Translations under genes and position numbers: made by a program
Notes under the pieces: model-generated
Databases searched by the model: none
What the model was told of the DNA's origin: nothing
Seen by the model: the letters and a program-made list of their open reading frames with translations, nothing else
In this document: positions 33,021 through 41,077 of the stretch, in pieces
How the letters are laid out: each line of letters starts with the position of its first letter
Numbering within the stretch: position 1 is the first letter of the stretch
Assembly (NCBI RefSeq): GCF_039543385.1
Contig: NZ_BAABJQ010000012.1
Span: 124,001-188,000, forward strand
Source of the DNA: Rugosimonospora acidiphila
GTDB lineage: Bacteria; Actinomycetota; Actinomycetes; Mycobacteriales; Micromonosporaceae
DNA length: 64,000 nucleotides
Reading direction: 5' to 3'

Positions 33021-33460
33021 CGGCGGTAGCGGAGCGTGCATGGTGCGTCGTCGTGCCGCATCATGCCCGGGGGGCACGGCAGGCCCGGCACCGGATCGCC
33101 GGTGAACTCACCGGCGCGATCAGCTCCGAACTGTTGGCCGATGCCGTGGCCGTGGTCGCCGAGCTGGTCGGCAACGCGATCCGGCACGCGCGTCCGTTGC
33201 CCGGCGGCGTGATCCGGGTGGCCTGGCGGGTGCGGGCCGGGGTCAGCCGGCAGCTGCTGGAGGTACGGGTCACCGACGGGGGCGCCGCCGAGGAGCCGCG
33301 ACAGCGTCTGGTGGGGCCCGACTCGGTGGACGGCCGTGGCCTGACTATTGTCGATGCGCTCTCGGATCGCTGGGGAGTCGAGCGGGACGGGCTCGGCCAG
33401 AGCGTCTGGGCGGAGCTGAGTTTTCCGCACCGTGCACCGCAGGCGGCGCCGGGTGTCTAA
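33014..33460 (+). CDS. RsbW-like ATP-binding protein (HATPase_c_2)
   Basis: This 148-residue stand-alone GHKL ATPase has an N-box AELVGNAIRHARP, a G1 region EVRVTDGGAAEEP and a G2 loop VDGRGLTIVDALSDRWG. Such small proteins are anti-sigma-factor kinases or related regulators that phosphorylate an antagonist or bind a sigma factor. No sigma or anti-anti-sigma gene is in the window. The GTG at 33014 follows GGGAGG by seven bases and overlaps the kinase gene, so the two are co-translated. Confidence 0.85.
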   Translation: MVTAVAERAWCVVVPHHARGARQARHRIAGELTGAISSELLADAVAVVAELVGNAIRHARPLPGGVIRVAWRVRAGVSRQLLEVRVTDGGAAEEPRQRLVGPDSVDGRGLTIVDALSDRWGVERDGLGQSVWAELSFPHRAPQAAPGV

Positions 33461-33463
33461 GCT
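33458..33463 (+). promoter_or_regulatory. -10 box (TAAGCT) overlapping a stop codon; leaderless DUF5926 start
   Basis: TAAGCT contains the TAA stop of the RsbW-like gene and ends eight bases before GTG 33472. Confidence 0.45.
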
Positions 33464-33471
33464 GGACGCCC

Positions 33472-34365
33472 GTGAGCAAGCGTCGAAAGACTTCCCGGTC
33501 CGCGTCCCAGCGACCTGACGAAACCAAGCGGCAGAAGCTGCGTGACGTCTTCGTCCCCCGTCCCTTCCAAGGTCTGGCCGACGAGCCGGAGTGGATCGCC
33601 CTGCGCGAGCTGGTCCCGGCCGCGTCCGCGCCGCTGAAGCTGGCCCCGTCGCTGATCGAGCAGTACGGCGACCGCCCGGTGACGCTGTCCACCGTGCTGC
33701 CGATGGCGCTGCCGGCGATGACCAAGCCGGACGGCCGGGTCCTGATCGGGCTGCAGCGGCACGTGCAGTCCGGAGACGTGTCCCGGGACCTGTCGGTGGC
33801 GCTGCTGTGCGCGCTGGAGTCCGAGCCGGGCAGCCAGGTGTCGGTGCCGGCGCTGCCGGGCGAGGGGCCGCGCCTGCAGGACGTGCTGGACGACGGCCCG
33901 CTCGACGTCACGATGCACGACGGCTTCGGGTACTGGCTGGACGAGGGCGCGGACGAGGACCCCAACGTCGCGGCCTCGCTCGACCGGGCCAACGCCTCGA
34001 TCTACCCGACCGTCCGGCTGTCCGCCGCCCATGCCGCCTACTGGTGCCGGGTGCCGGAGAAGTCGCACGTGCGCTGGGTGCTGGCCGAGGACGAGGACGT
34101 CGCCATGGACGCCCTGGCCCGGCTGTCGGCCGACGGCTCGCTGCTGCTGGGCGAGGGCACCAAGTTCGCCGGCATGTTCCGGGCGCACGGCCTGCTGGTG
34201 CCGGTCTGGGACCTGCCCCGGGAGCCGGAGGCGGCGGAGTGGGAGGCCCCGCTGACCGACTTTACGAAGCGGTACGCGGAGGCGGCCGCCTCTTCCGACC
34301 CGCTCACCCTGGAGCAGCGCCGGGCGCGCCAGGGCCTGCTGGGCCGCCAGGTCACCCTGCGCTGA
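33472..34365 (+). CDS. DUF5926-family actinobacterial protein
   Basis: This 297-residue cytoplasmic protein has a basic N-terminus (SKRRKTSRSASQRPDE) followed by FVPRPFQGLADEPEWIALRE and a middle with DGFGYWLDEGADEDPNVAASLDRAN. It belongs to a family widespread in Actinobacteria (DUF5926) that is often mislabelled SecA-related. The function is unknown. GTG 33472 is supported by a leaderless-type -10 box. The gene converges on arginine deiminase with a 14-base overlap of coding sequences. Confidence 0.82.
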   Translation: MSKRRKTSRSASQRPDETKRQKLRDVFVPRPFQGLADEPEWIALRELVPAASAPLKLAPSLIEQYGDRPVTLSTVLPMALPAMTKPDGRVLIGLQRHVQSGDVSRDLSVALLCALESEPGSQVSVPALPGEGPRLQDVLDDGPLDVTMHDGFGYWLDEGADEDPNVAASLDRANASIYPTVRLSAAHAAYWCRVPEKSHVRWVLAEDEDVAMDALARLSADGSLLLGEGTKFAGMFRAHGLLVPVWDLPREPEAAEWEAPLTDFTKRYAEAAASSDPLTLEQRRARQGLLGRQVTLR

Positions 34366-35566
34366 GCGGCCGACCCGCGATCGGGTCGCGGCTGACCGGG
34401 CAGGACATGCACCTCGGGCCGCCCCGGCCGGAGCCCAGCTCCGAGCCGGGCACCCGGATCACCTCGATGCCGGCGCGCTCGAGCTGGGCGTTGGTGCACA
34501 CGTTCCGCTCGTACGCGAGGCAGACCCGGGGCGCGATGGCCAGCGTGTTGTTGCCGTCGTCCCACTGTTCCCGCTCCGCCGTGACCGGATCGAGCCCGGT
34601 GTCGATCACCCGTAACTGGTCGATGCCCATCGCCTCGGAGGCCACCGTCAGGAACGGACCCGGTTCGTCGACCTGAGGTTCGTCGCCCTCGCGGCGCGTG
34701 ATCCGGTACGCCATCAGCGAGTCGGCCAGGTTCGGGTACATCACCACGGCGTCGACGTCGACCATGGTGCAGACCGTGTCCAGGTGCATGGTCGCCCGCC
34801 GCTGGGCCACGGGTACGGCCAGCACGGTGTGTGCCAGCCCGGCGGAGAAGACGCGCCGGGCCAGGCGTTCCGCGCCCGCCGGCGTGGTCCGCTCGCCGAC
34901 CCCGACCGCGATCACGCCGGGGGCGAGCAGTAGCACGTCCCCGCCCTCCAGGTGCTCCAGCCCCGGGTCGTAGAGCAGCGGCGTGCCGGCGAACCGGGGG
35001 TGGTGCCGGTAGATGGCCGCGGTCAGCGCGGTCTCCCGGCGGCGGGCCGGCATGGCGAGGCTGGTCACCGCCGCCCGATCGCCGATCCAGACCGACGAGT
35101 CGCGGGTGAACAGCAGGTTGGGCAGCGGATCGATGACGAAGTCGTGCCGATCCAGCATGGCGTAGACCAGCCCGGAGCCGGTGCGCAGCTCCTCGTGCGC
35201 GAGCCCGCCGATCAGGACGCCGGCGAGCCGGCCGGGGTCGAGGTGGCCGAGATATTCGCCGACCTCTCGGCGTAGCGTCTCGCCCAGCCTGTTGCCGGCC
35301 AGTACTTTGGTGGTCAGCTCGGCGCGGGCGGCCGGTATGGCCAGCGCCTCGGTGAGCAGGTCGGCGAGGTAGAGCACCTCGACGCCCCGCTCGCGCAGGG
35401 CGGCGGCGAACACGTCGTGCTCCTCCTGTGCCCGGGCCACCCACGGGATGCCGTCGAACAGGAGTGAAGTGTTGTTGCGCGGGGTCAGCCGCATGAATTC
35501 CCGACCCGGCCGGTGCAGCACGACGGTCCGGAGCCGGCCGACCTCAGTGTCCGCATTGTGGGCCAC
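34352..35566 (-). CDS. arcA: Arginine deiminase
   Basis: This 404-residue enzyme hydrolyses L-arginine to citrulline and ammonia. Family motifs are complete: TVVLHRPGREFMRLTP near the N-terminus, NLLFTRDSSVWIG with substrate-binding residues, EGGDVLLLAPGV, TMHLDTVCTMVD with the catalytic His, DGNNTLAIAP and the terminal RCMSCPVSRDP with the nucleophilic Cys. No ornithine carbamoyltransferase or carbamate kinase gene is near, so the rest of the ADI pathway is elsewhere or absent. I chose GTG 35566 because TAGGCT ends exactly six bases upstream. An in-frame TTG two codons earlier lies inside the discriminator. Confidence 0.95.
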   Translation of the reverse strand: MAHNADTEVGRLRTVVLHRPGREFMRLTPRNNTSLLFDGIPWVARAQEEHDVFAAALRERGVEVLYLADLLTEALAIPAARAELTTKVLAGNRLGETLRREVGEYLGHLDPGRLAGVLIGGLAHEELRTGSGLVYAMLDRHDFVIDPLPNLLFTRDSSVWIGDRAAVTSLAMPARRRETALTAAIYRHHPRFAGTPLLYDPGLEHLEGGDVLLLAPGVIAVGVGERTTPAGAERLARRVFSAGLAHTVLAVPVAQRRATMHLDTVCTMVDVDAVVMYPNLADSLMAYRITRREGDEPQVDEPGPFLTVASEAMGIDQLRVIDTGLDPVTAEREQWDDGNNTLAIAPRVCLAYERNVCTNAQLERAGIEVIRVPGSELGSGRGGPRCMSCPVSRDPIAGRPLSAG

Positions 35567-35572
35567 GGGCAA

Positions 35573-35578
35573 AGCCTA
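35573..35578 (-). promoter_or_regulatory. -10 box (TAGGCT), leaderless start of arcA
   Basis: On the minus strand TAGGCT is followed by TTGCCC and then the GTG at 35566. This sets the start and explains the missing ribosome site. Confidence 0.55.
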
Positions 35579-35719
35579 GGACCAGGACGGCCGCGTGAAT
35601 CCCCTATTCATTCCCCCTCATCTGATGCTCACTCCGTGGGCTGATCTGTCTGTGTACCCGATCGAGCACGTACCGTAGTGATAAGACAACTGCATCGAGG
35701 CCTTTCGGAGGTAATTCCG

Positions 35720-36409
35720 ATGACCGGATTCCTTGACGCCGGCCGCCCGCCTGGCTTGATACCCACGGACCGCGACTCCGACCACCTGCTCCAAGCGCCG
35801 CGCCCGACTCCACTTGAGTGGGCGCGGCGCCGTCGTAACGATCGGGAGGCCCGGCGCGCGGACGCCATCCGCGAGCGCGCGGTGAACAGGTTGTCCCGGC
35901 TGGGCGTGCAGTGGAAGGTGATCGACATCGCCGAGCTCGGGCTGCCGGCGAAGAACACCTTCCTCGCGATCGGGCCCGGGGGTGTGTTCTTGGTCACAAT
36001 TAAGCAACATGGCCGCACCCGCGTCCGGCTGGCCGGCGACGTCGTCCAGATCGATGGCCGTCGCCTGACCTACATCGCGGAGGCCAAGAAGCTCGCCGAC
36101 CAGGCGGCCAAGGCCATGTCCCGCACGGCGGGCAGTTCCATCCCGGTGACCCCGGTGTTGGCCTTCGCCGGTACCGGCGTGATCGACGTGCACGGGCTGC
36201 CGAAGGGCTGCGTGGTGACCTCGTACCGGGAGCTGGACTATCTGCTCGGAGCGTACGGGGAGCGGATCGCGCCGAGTACTGTCAGCAAGCTGTACTCGAT
36301 CGCCCGGCACCCGGTGACCTGGGCGGATACGGCGCCGCGGGCGCAGGTCCAGTCCTACACCTGGTATTCGGGATTAACGGCCGCTGACAAGAAGGGGAAC
36401 GGGCGGTAG
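35720..36409 (+). CDS. NERD-domain-like protein, probably lacking nuclease residues
   Basis: This 229-residue protein has a NERD-like core: WKVIDIAELGLPAKNTFLAIGPGGVFLVTIKQHG, split here as WKVIDIAELG and then NTFLAIGPGGVF and VTIKQH. Active NERD nucleases usually show IDH before the GPGG turn and an acid in the IDxK motif after it. Both acids are absent here (NTF and VTIK), so it may be catalytically dead or a divergent relative. A polar N-terminus and a C-terminal tail (ARHPVTWADTAPRAQ) follow no known domain. GGAGGT seven bases before the ATG sets the start. Confidence 0.6.
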   Translation: MTGFLDAGRPPGLIPTDRDSDHLLQAPRPTPLEWARRRRNDREARRADAIRERAVNRLSRLGVQWKVIDIAELGLPAKNTFLAIGPGGVFLVTIKQHGRTRVRLAGDVVQIDGRRLTYIAEAKKLADQAAKAMSRTAGSSIPVTPVLAFAGTGVIDVHGLPKGCVVTSYRELDYLLGAYGERIAPSTVSKLYSIARHPVTWADTAPRAQVQSYTWYSGLTAADKKGNGR

Positions 36410-36544
36410 CGTCTTCGGTGGTGCCCCCTTGACCGGTGCCCTATGGTCCATTGTGGACGGCGAACCCCCGTGCCCATCCCCATGCCCATGCACTGCGGGC
36501 AGCGGGTGCGGGCGACGCCTGGCCAAACCGAGGGTTATCGTGTT

Positions 36545-36582
36545 GGTGCGCAGCGTTGAGCGTGTCGGTGCGCAGCGTTGAG
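36545..36582. repeat. 16-bp direct repeat before the PAS-domain gene
   Basis: GGTGCGCAGCGTTGAG occurs at 36545-36560 and 36567-36582 (period 22), directly before the AGGAGG ribosome site. Confidence 0.8.
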
Positions 36583-36590
36583 GAGGTGCC

Positions 36591-37040
36591 GTGGCTCATG
36601 TCGAACTTTCCGTCTCTGAACCGTTCGCTGGCGCGGACCGGGACGCCCCGTCCGATCCGGAAGGTTCACTGAGGCGATGGGGTCGCGCCGCGGCGGGAGC
36701 GAATGAACCCTGCCTGGTGATCGACGGCAAGTTCGAGATAGTGGCCATCTCGGCACCGGCGTGCCGGCTGCTCGGCTTCCCCGACGAGGAGTCGGCGGTC
36801 GGTCAGTCCGTGCGCAGCGGGGTGATTCCGCTGGTCGACTTCACGTCCCCGCCGGTCCCGCTGCCCGACGGCGATCTCGAGAAGATCCCGCTGAGGCTCG
36901 CGTACACCTCCGGACGGCTGGCTCGCGGGCTGCTGCGCGTGCAGACCGCCACCGAGGTGCACACCATCGACGCGGTCTCCACTCCGTTGTTCGAGGGCGA
37001 CCAGCCGGTCGGCTCGCTGACGTTCTTCTCGCGAATCTGA
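36591..37040 (+). CDS. Stand-alone PAS-fold protein
   Basis: This 149-residue protein appears to be mostly one PAS domain: EPCLVIDGKFEIVAISAPACRLLGF is typical of the first strands and helix, and the final strands are VHTIDAVSTPLFEGDQPVGSLTFFSRI. There is no effector domain, so it may bind a ligand and act through a partner kinase or regulator. I cannot name the ligand. The GTG start follows AGGAGG by four bases. About 180 bases upstream are non-coding and contain a duplicated 16-mer. Confidence 0.65.
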   Translation: MAHVELSVSEPFAGADRDAPSDPEGSLRRWGRAAAGANEPCLVIDGKFEIVAISAPACRLLGFPDEESAVGQSVRSGVIPLVDFTSPPVPLPDGDLEKIPLRLAYTSGRLARGLLRVQTATEVHTIDAVSTPLFEGDQPVGSLTFFSRI

Positions 37041-37138
37041 CGCCGTCCCCCGAGACGGATCGGGGCTCCGTTCGAGTCCGGGTGAGACGGGGCTCTCGTC
37101 GATCTGGGACCGGAGTACCGCGTAAAGGATCGATTGCG

Positions 37139-37144
37139 TACAGT
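37139..37144 (+). promoter_or_regulatory. -10 box (TACAGT), leaderless start of the ACT-domain gene
   Basis: TACAGT ends six bases before ATG 37151 (spacer CGCGGA). Confidence 0.5.
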
Positions 37145-37150
37145 CGCGGA

Positions 37151-37531
37151 ATGTTGGATCTCGAGGTGTTGCCGGGCGACTACGCGATCTGTCGTCTGCC
37201 CGCGGGCAGCCCACTCCCCTCCGGGCTGGATCCGGGCTCCGGCGTCGTCTCGGTGACCTGGACGCCCTACGAAGTCTCGGTGATCTGTCCCCGCGATCAG
37301 GCGCCGGCCGAGGCGACCCTGGAAACGCCGTGGCGCTGCCTGAGAGTCGCCGGGCTGGTCGAGCTGACCCTCACCGGCGTTCTCAACTCGCTGACCGGGC
37401 CGCTGGCCGAGGCTCGGGTGAACGTCTTCGCGTTCTCCACCTTCGACACCGACTATCTTCTGGTGCCCGCGGTGCGATTGGCCGAGGCAATTGCCGCGTT
37501 GAGCGCCGCCGGCCATCGATTGGCGGCCTGA
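37151..37531 (+). CDS. ACT-domain (CASTOR-like) protein
   Basis: This 126-residue protein is built from two short ACT-like halves. The first is LEVLPGDYAICRLPAGSP. The second is CLRVAGLVELTLTGVLNSL followed by VNVFAFSTFDTDYLLVP, a very typical second ACT repeat. Such proteins bind amino acids and may regulate a partner enzyme. It is encoded about 0.6 kb upstream of pheA, whose product also has an ACT domain, but the link is only suggestive. The start is set by a leaderless-type -10 box. Confidence 0.8.
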   Translation: MLDLEVLPGDYAICRLPAGSPLPSGLDPGSGVVSVTWTPYEVSVICPRDQAPAEATLETPWRCLRVAGLVELTLTGVLNSLTGPLAEARVNVFAFSTFDTDYLLVPAVRLAEAIAALSAAGHRLAA

Positions 37532-37580
37532 TCCACCCTACGATGGGTCGCGTCCAAGAATGGGCTCGAGAGGGTTCACC

Positions 37581-38129
37581 ATGACCGGCCGCACCATCGT
37601 CACCGTCCGCCGTGCGCTGACGCTCCTGCTGGCTGGATGCTGCCTGACGGCCTGCTCCCACCGGTCGGCGCCGCGCGCCGCTCCGAGCCTGGGTGCGGCG
37701 GCCGCCACGGCGGCCAGCGACGGCCCGGCCCTCTCGCCGACCCCGTCCCCCACGCTGCCCCCGCCCCCGCCGCCCCCTCCGCTGAGCTCCTCGCAGCCGG
37801 GCCAGGCGGGCTTCGCCGATGACACCGCGGTCAGCTGCGCGGGCCAGCCGTCGGCCGACCAGGTGATCGGCAAGGTACGCGGGGCCGGCCTGGTCACCGG
37901 GGATACGAAGCTGACCGTCCAACTCGGGCCGTTGTGCGCGGGCAGCTGGCAGTACACGATCTTCGAAGTCGCGGACCGGGAGCCGCTGCAGGTGGTGACC
38001 GAAGGGCAGCCGTCCGCGCTGACCCTGGTGACCGCCGGCACCGATGTGTGCAGCACGGTGGTGTTCGGCCAGGCCCCGCCCGGCATCATCAATGTGGCCC
38101 AGTGCGGCCAGGCCATGCCTCCGGGCTGA
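37581..38129 (+). CDS. Predicted lipoprotein of unknown function
   Basis: This 182-residue secreted protein has a signal peptide with RRALTLLLAGCCLTACS. The lipobox is LTAC, with Cys 25 as lipidation site, although LAGC (Cys 20) also fits. A Pro-rich spacer (SPTPSPTLPPPPPPPP) leads to a small globular domain with four Cys (around VSCAGQ, PLCAGS, DVCSTV, AQCGQ) that could form two disulfides. No family was recognised. The second ATG at 37581 follows GAGAGGG by seven bases and is preferred to ATG 37560. pheA starts 24 bases downstream with its own -10 box. Confidence 0.78.
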   Translation: MTGRTIVTVRRALTLLLAGCCLTACSHRSAPRAAPSLGAAAATAASDGPALSPTPSPTLPPPPPPPPLSSSQPGQAGFADDTAVSCAGQPSADQVIGKVRGAGLVTGDTKLTVQLGPLCAGSWQYTIFEVADREPLQVVTEGQPSALTLVTAGTDVCSTVVFGQAPPGIINVAQCGQAMPPG

Positions 38130-38140
38130 GGCGCAGCGCC

Positions 38141-38146
38141 TAGGCT
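38141..38146 (+). promoter_or_regulatory. -10 box (TAGGCT), leaderless start of pheA
   Basis: TAGGCT ends seven bases before ATG 38154, with no ribosome site between. Confidence 0.55.
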
Positions 38147-38153
38147 TGTCGGC

Positions 38154-39098
38154 ATGCCAGGCGTACCGCCGTCCCGCTTCGTCTACCTCGGGCCCGAGGG
38201 CACCTTCTCCGAGCAGGCGCTGCTGACCATTCCCGCCGCCGCCAAGGGCAACCGGGCGCCGGCCCGCAGCGTGCCGGAGGCACTGGACGCGGTCCGGGCG
38301 GGTGACGCCGACGCGGCCCTGGTGCCGGTGGAGAACTCGGTCGGCGGCCAGGTCGGGGTGACCCTCGACGAGCTGGCCAACGGCGAGCCCCTGGTCATCA
38401 CCCGGGAGGTGGTGATCCCGGTGGAGTTCGTCCTCGGTGCGCGCGGACCGGTGGCCTTCGACGCGATCCGGTCGGTCGCCGCGCACTCCCAGGCCGCCGC
38501 CCAGTGCCGGCGTTGGCTGCGCGACCACGTGCCGGACGCCGTCGTGGTGGACGTGCTTTCCAACGCGACGGCCGCGATCGGCGCCGCCGCGGGCGAGTAC
38601 GACGCCGCGATCTGCGTGCCGCTGGGCGCGAGCCGCAAGGGGCTGACCGTGCTGGCCGACAAGATCGCTGATCATCCCGACGGGGTGACCCGGTTCGCCC
38701 TGGTGGCCCGCCCCGGACCGCCGCCCCCGCCGAGCGGAGACGACGTCACCTCGCTGGCGGTCTACATCTCCCACGACCGGGTGGGCGCCCTGCTGGCGGT
38801 GCTCATGGAGTTCGCCGTTCGTGGGGTCAACCTGACCCGGATCGAGTCGTACCCGACCGGCGAGCGGCTGGGCCGCTACGTGTTCTTCCTGGACTGCTCC
38901 GGGCACGTCGGGGAGGCCAGGGTCGGCGAGGCACTGCAGGGGCTGCGGCGCATCTGCGCGGACGTGCGCTTCCTCGGCTCGTACCCGAGGGCACAGGCGC
39001 ACTACGGCCCGGCAAGCCCGACAGTGTCGGCGGCGGATGCGGATTTCGCGGACTCGGCGGCGTGGCTGGCCCGGATCCGGGCGGGTGACCTGCCCTGA
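38154..39098 (+). CDS. pheA: Prephenate dehydratase
   Basis: This 314-residue monofunctional prephenate dehydratase converts prephenate to phenylpyruvate in phenylalanine synthesis. Visible motifs are FVYLGPEGTFSEQAL at the N-terminus, DAALVPVENSVGGQV, and KIADHPDGVTRFALVARPG, where the Thr-Arg-Phe catalytic triad is conserved. The C-terminal ACT domain contains GALLAVLMEFAVRGVNLTRIESYPT, which normally senses phenylalanine for feedback control. No chorismate mutase domain is fused. It converges on the metallopeptidase gene across a shared hairpin. Confidence 0.97.
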   Translation: MPGVPPSRFVYLGPEGTFSEQALLTIPAAAKGNRAPARSVPEALDAVRAGDADAALVPVENSVGGQVGVTLDELANGEPLVITREVVIPVEFVLGARGPVAFDAIRSVAAHSQAAAQCRRWLRDHVPDAVVVDVLSNATAAIGAAAGEYDAAICVPLGASRKGLTVLADKIADHPDGVTRFALVARPGPPPPPSGDDVTSLAVYISHDRVGALLAVLMEFAVRGVNLTRIESYPTGERLGRYVFFLDCSGHVGEARVGEALQGLRRICADVRFLGSYPRAQAHYGPASPTVSAADADFADSAAWLARIRAGDLP

Positions 39099-39144
39099 TC
39101 GGCCGGCCGGTGACCGCGTCGGGTCGCGGCGGGCCCGTGCTGAT

Positions 39145-39176
39145 CGCGCTCGGCGGGTCAGCCCCAGCCGAGCGCG
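39145..39176. terminator. Bidirectional hairpin between pheA and the metallopeptidase gene
   Basis: CGCGCTCGGC (39145-39154) and GCCGAGCGCG (39167-39176) form a perfect 10-bp stem with a 12-base loop. It reaches into the last codons of the minus-strand gene. Confidence 0.7.
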
Positions 39177-39511
39177 TGCAGCCGGGCGTCGTCGATGCCG
39201 AAGTGGTGGGCGATCTCGTGCACCACGGTCACCGAGACCTCCCGTACCACGGTGGCCTCGTCGTCGCACATGTCCAAGGTCGGATTGCGGTAGATGATGA
39301 TCCGGTCGGGTAGCACGCCCGAATAATCCCAGCCGCGGCTGGTCAGCGCGTACCCCTCGTAGACCCCGAGCAGATCCGGCTCGTCCGGCGGCGGATCGTC
39401 CTCGACCAGGATCACCACGTTGTCGAGCAGTTCGAGGAGCTGAGCCGGTACCGCGTCGAGCGCGTCACCGACCAGCTCCTCGAACCGCTCCCGGTCCATC
39501 CGGACCGGCAT
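39158..39511 (-). CDS. Minimal zinc metallopeptidase-fold protein
   Basis: This 117-residue protein has the zincin signature VVHEIAHHFGIDD near its C-terminus (HExxH plus a downstream Asp) in an otherwise minimal fold. The upstream segment DRIIIYRNPTLDMCDDE is conserved in this actinobacterial family of about 120 residues. No signal peptide is present. The substrate is unknown. It lies two bases after the OsmC gene stop and is probably translated by coupling, since no ribosome site is seen. Confidence 0.88.
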   Translation of the reverse strand: MPVRMDRERFEELVGDALDAVPAQLLELLDNVVILVEDDPPPDEPDLLGVYEGYALTSRGWDYSGVLPDRIIIYRNPTLDMCDDEATVVREVSVTVVHEIAHHFGIDDARLHALGWG

Positions 39512-39513
39512 GG

Positions 39514-39933
39514 TCAGGAGGCGAGCTTGGCGGTCAGCGTGATCTCGATGGCCGCCAGCGCCTTGGACACCGGGCAGTTGGCCTTGGCGTCCTCGGCGTG
39601 CTTGATGAAGTCGGCCTCGCTCAGCCCGGGCACGTCGCCCACGGTGGAGAGTTCGACCTTCGTGATCCCGGCGGGCATGTCGAGGTGGATGGTGGCGCTG
39701 GTTTCGATCGAGTTGGGGGTCAGCCCGGCCTTGCCCAGAACGTTGGACAGTGCCATCGAGAAGCAGCCCGCGTGCGCGGCCGCGATCAGCTCCTCCGGGT
39801 TGGTACCTTCGCCCGATTCGAAGCGGGAAAGGTAGGAGAACGATCCTTCGTACGCCCCGGAGGCCAGGCGCATGTTGCCCGCGCCATCCTTGAGCGAGCC
39901 CTGCCAGCGGGCGGTTGAGGTACGAGTCGGCAT
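39514..39933 (-). CDS. OsmC/Ohr-family peroxiredoxin
   Basis: This 139-residue protein is typical OsmC: TARWQGSLKDGAGNMRLASG at the start, then NPEELIAAAHAGCFSMALSN with the first redox Cys and KANCPVSKALAAI with the second. The pair detoxifies organic hydroperoxides. The OsmC rather than Ohr subfamily is suggested by the central GLTPNSIETSATIHLD. A TAGGTT box seven bases before the ATG marks a leaderless promoter for this two-gene unit with the metallopeptidase. Confidence 0.94.
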   Translation of the reverse strand: MPTRTSTARWQGSLKDGAGNMRLASGAYEGSFSYLSRFESGEGTNPEELIAAAHAGCFSMALSNVLGKAGLTPNSIETSATIHLDMPAGITKVELSTVGDVPGLSEADFIKHAEDAKANCPVSKALAAIEITLTAKLAS

Positions 39934-39940
39934 GGAATCG

Positions 39941-39946
39941 AACCTA
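39941..39946 (-). promoter_or_regulatory. -10 box (TAGGTT), leaderless start of the osmC-like gene
   Basis: On the minus strand TAGGTT ends seven bases before the ATG at 39933. Confidence 0.5.
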
Positions 39947-40083
39947 GCCGACCGGCGGGTGCCAGGCGACGATTGGGTCCCGCTCGCGAGACGCGTTCCG
40001 CGCTCGCGTCCACTGTTGGCGCCCCGGTTCGCGTCCCGGGCAAAGATCTATTCGCGAGCCTCGGCATGTTCAGCCTGGCGTGT

Positions 40084-40089
40084 CATGAT
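40084..40089 (+). promoter_or_regulatory. -10 box (CATGAT), leaderless start of a membrane-protein gene
   Basis: CATGAT ends six bases before GTG 40096. The same hexamer and spacing occur before the quinone oxidoreductase gene at 63708. Confidence 0.4.
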
Positions 40090-40095
40090 GCGCCA

Positions 40096-40986
40096 GTGGA
40101 CACGGTGGAGTGGGGCTCCGGCGACCCGGCCCCGAAACGTCCGGGTCGGGTGCGCTCGCTCGCGGCGGTCACCAGCCGTCGGCGGATGGCCATCGTGCTC
40201 GCGGTGCTCGCCATCGCCGCGCTGATCGGCGCGGAACTGCTGCCCTGGGCCACCTTGCATACCACCGCGAGGGCCGACAGCCTCGGCCCGTTGGCGCTCG
40301 GGCCCGCCTACGGTACTGGCGGTGACAGCGGGCGAATTCTTTACCAGAATCCGTCCTACTCCTCCCAGCTTGTCGCCCTGCCCGGCGTGCACAGCCTCGG
40401 GCTGAGTGAGATCTCCGGCGGCAGCACGCTTGTCTACCGGTTCGGGACCATGCTGCTGCTCGCCCTGGTCGGCGCCGTCCTGCTGGCCCGGCCCGCGCAG
40501 CGCCGGCTGGCGTCCGGGTTGGGTTTCGGCGTGCTGGCCGCCCAGCTCGTGGTGGTGGTGGGGATCATCCGTTCGTTCAACAGCACCCAGCTGCCCAGTG
40601 GCACCACGACCACCGGCACGGGGTTCCGGCAGTCAACCATCGAGGTTGCCAACAACGTGGCCAGCTCGACCATTGAAACGGGCACTCTGTTCGCGTTCGC
40701 CTCGCTCGTGCTGCTGGCTGGCGCGCTGGTCATGTCGGTGCTGCCCGACCAGGTCAGGGCGCGGCTGGTGACCGGGGCCGGCGGACCGGCCGAGCCGGGT
40801 TTCGCGGACGAGCCGGCGGACCTGACGGTGGTGCCGTCGCCGTCGCTGGATTTGACGGTCTCGCCGGTGACCCCCGTGGACGCGTCGTACTTCGGCCGGC
40901 CCGACAGCGATCCCCGGCAGAGCTTCAGTCGCCCCGACCCGGACGCCGGGAGCGCCTTCCGTCGGCCGGACCGCGACGCCGGCTGA
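40096..40986 (+). CDS. Four-helix membrane protein of unknown function
   Basis: This 296-residue protein has four hydrophobic helices (about 33-54, 116-136, 144-164 and 196-218) and a roughly 55-residue extracytoplasmic loop after helix 1 containing LLPWATLHT. A polar C-terminal tail carries repeats of the RPDxDPxxxFxRPD type (GRPDSDPRQSF, RPDPDAGSAF, RPDRDAG). It sits between osmC and serS, where actinobacteria often encode a small membrane or septum-related protein. I do not recognise the family. GTG 40096 is set by the CATGAT box. The longer open frame upstream has no support. Confidence 0.65.
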   Translation: MDTVEWGSGDPAPKRPGRVRSLAAVTSRRRMAIVLAVLAIAALIGAELLPWATLHTTARADSLGPLALGPAYGTGGDSGRILYQNPSYSSQLVALPGVHSLGLSEISGGSTLVYRFGTMLLLALVGAVLLARPAQRRLASGLGFGVLAAQLVVVVGIIRSFNSTQLPSGTTTTGTGFRQSTIEVANNVASSTIETGTLFAFASLVLLAGALVMSVLPDQVRARLVTGAGGPAEPGFADEPADLTVVPSPSLDLTVSPVTPVDASYFGRPDSDPRQSFSRPDPDAGSAFRRPDRDAG

Positions 40987-41064
40987 CGCCGCCGCCCGCT
41001 GAAGCCGGCGAGCGCGATGCCCACGGGACGGGAAAGCCGGGCGCGCGCCGCCCACCGCGGCGGG

Positions 41065-41070
41065 TAGTCT
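41065..41070 (+). promoter_or_regulatory. -10 box (TAGTCT), leaderless start of serS
   Basis: TAGTCT ends seven bases before GTG 41078, and no ribosome site is present for this highly expressed gene. Confidence 0.55.
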
Positions 41071-41077
41071 GCCACTC

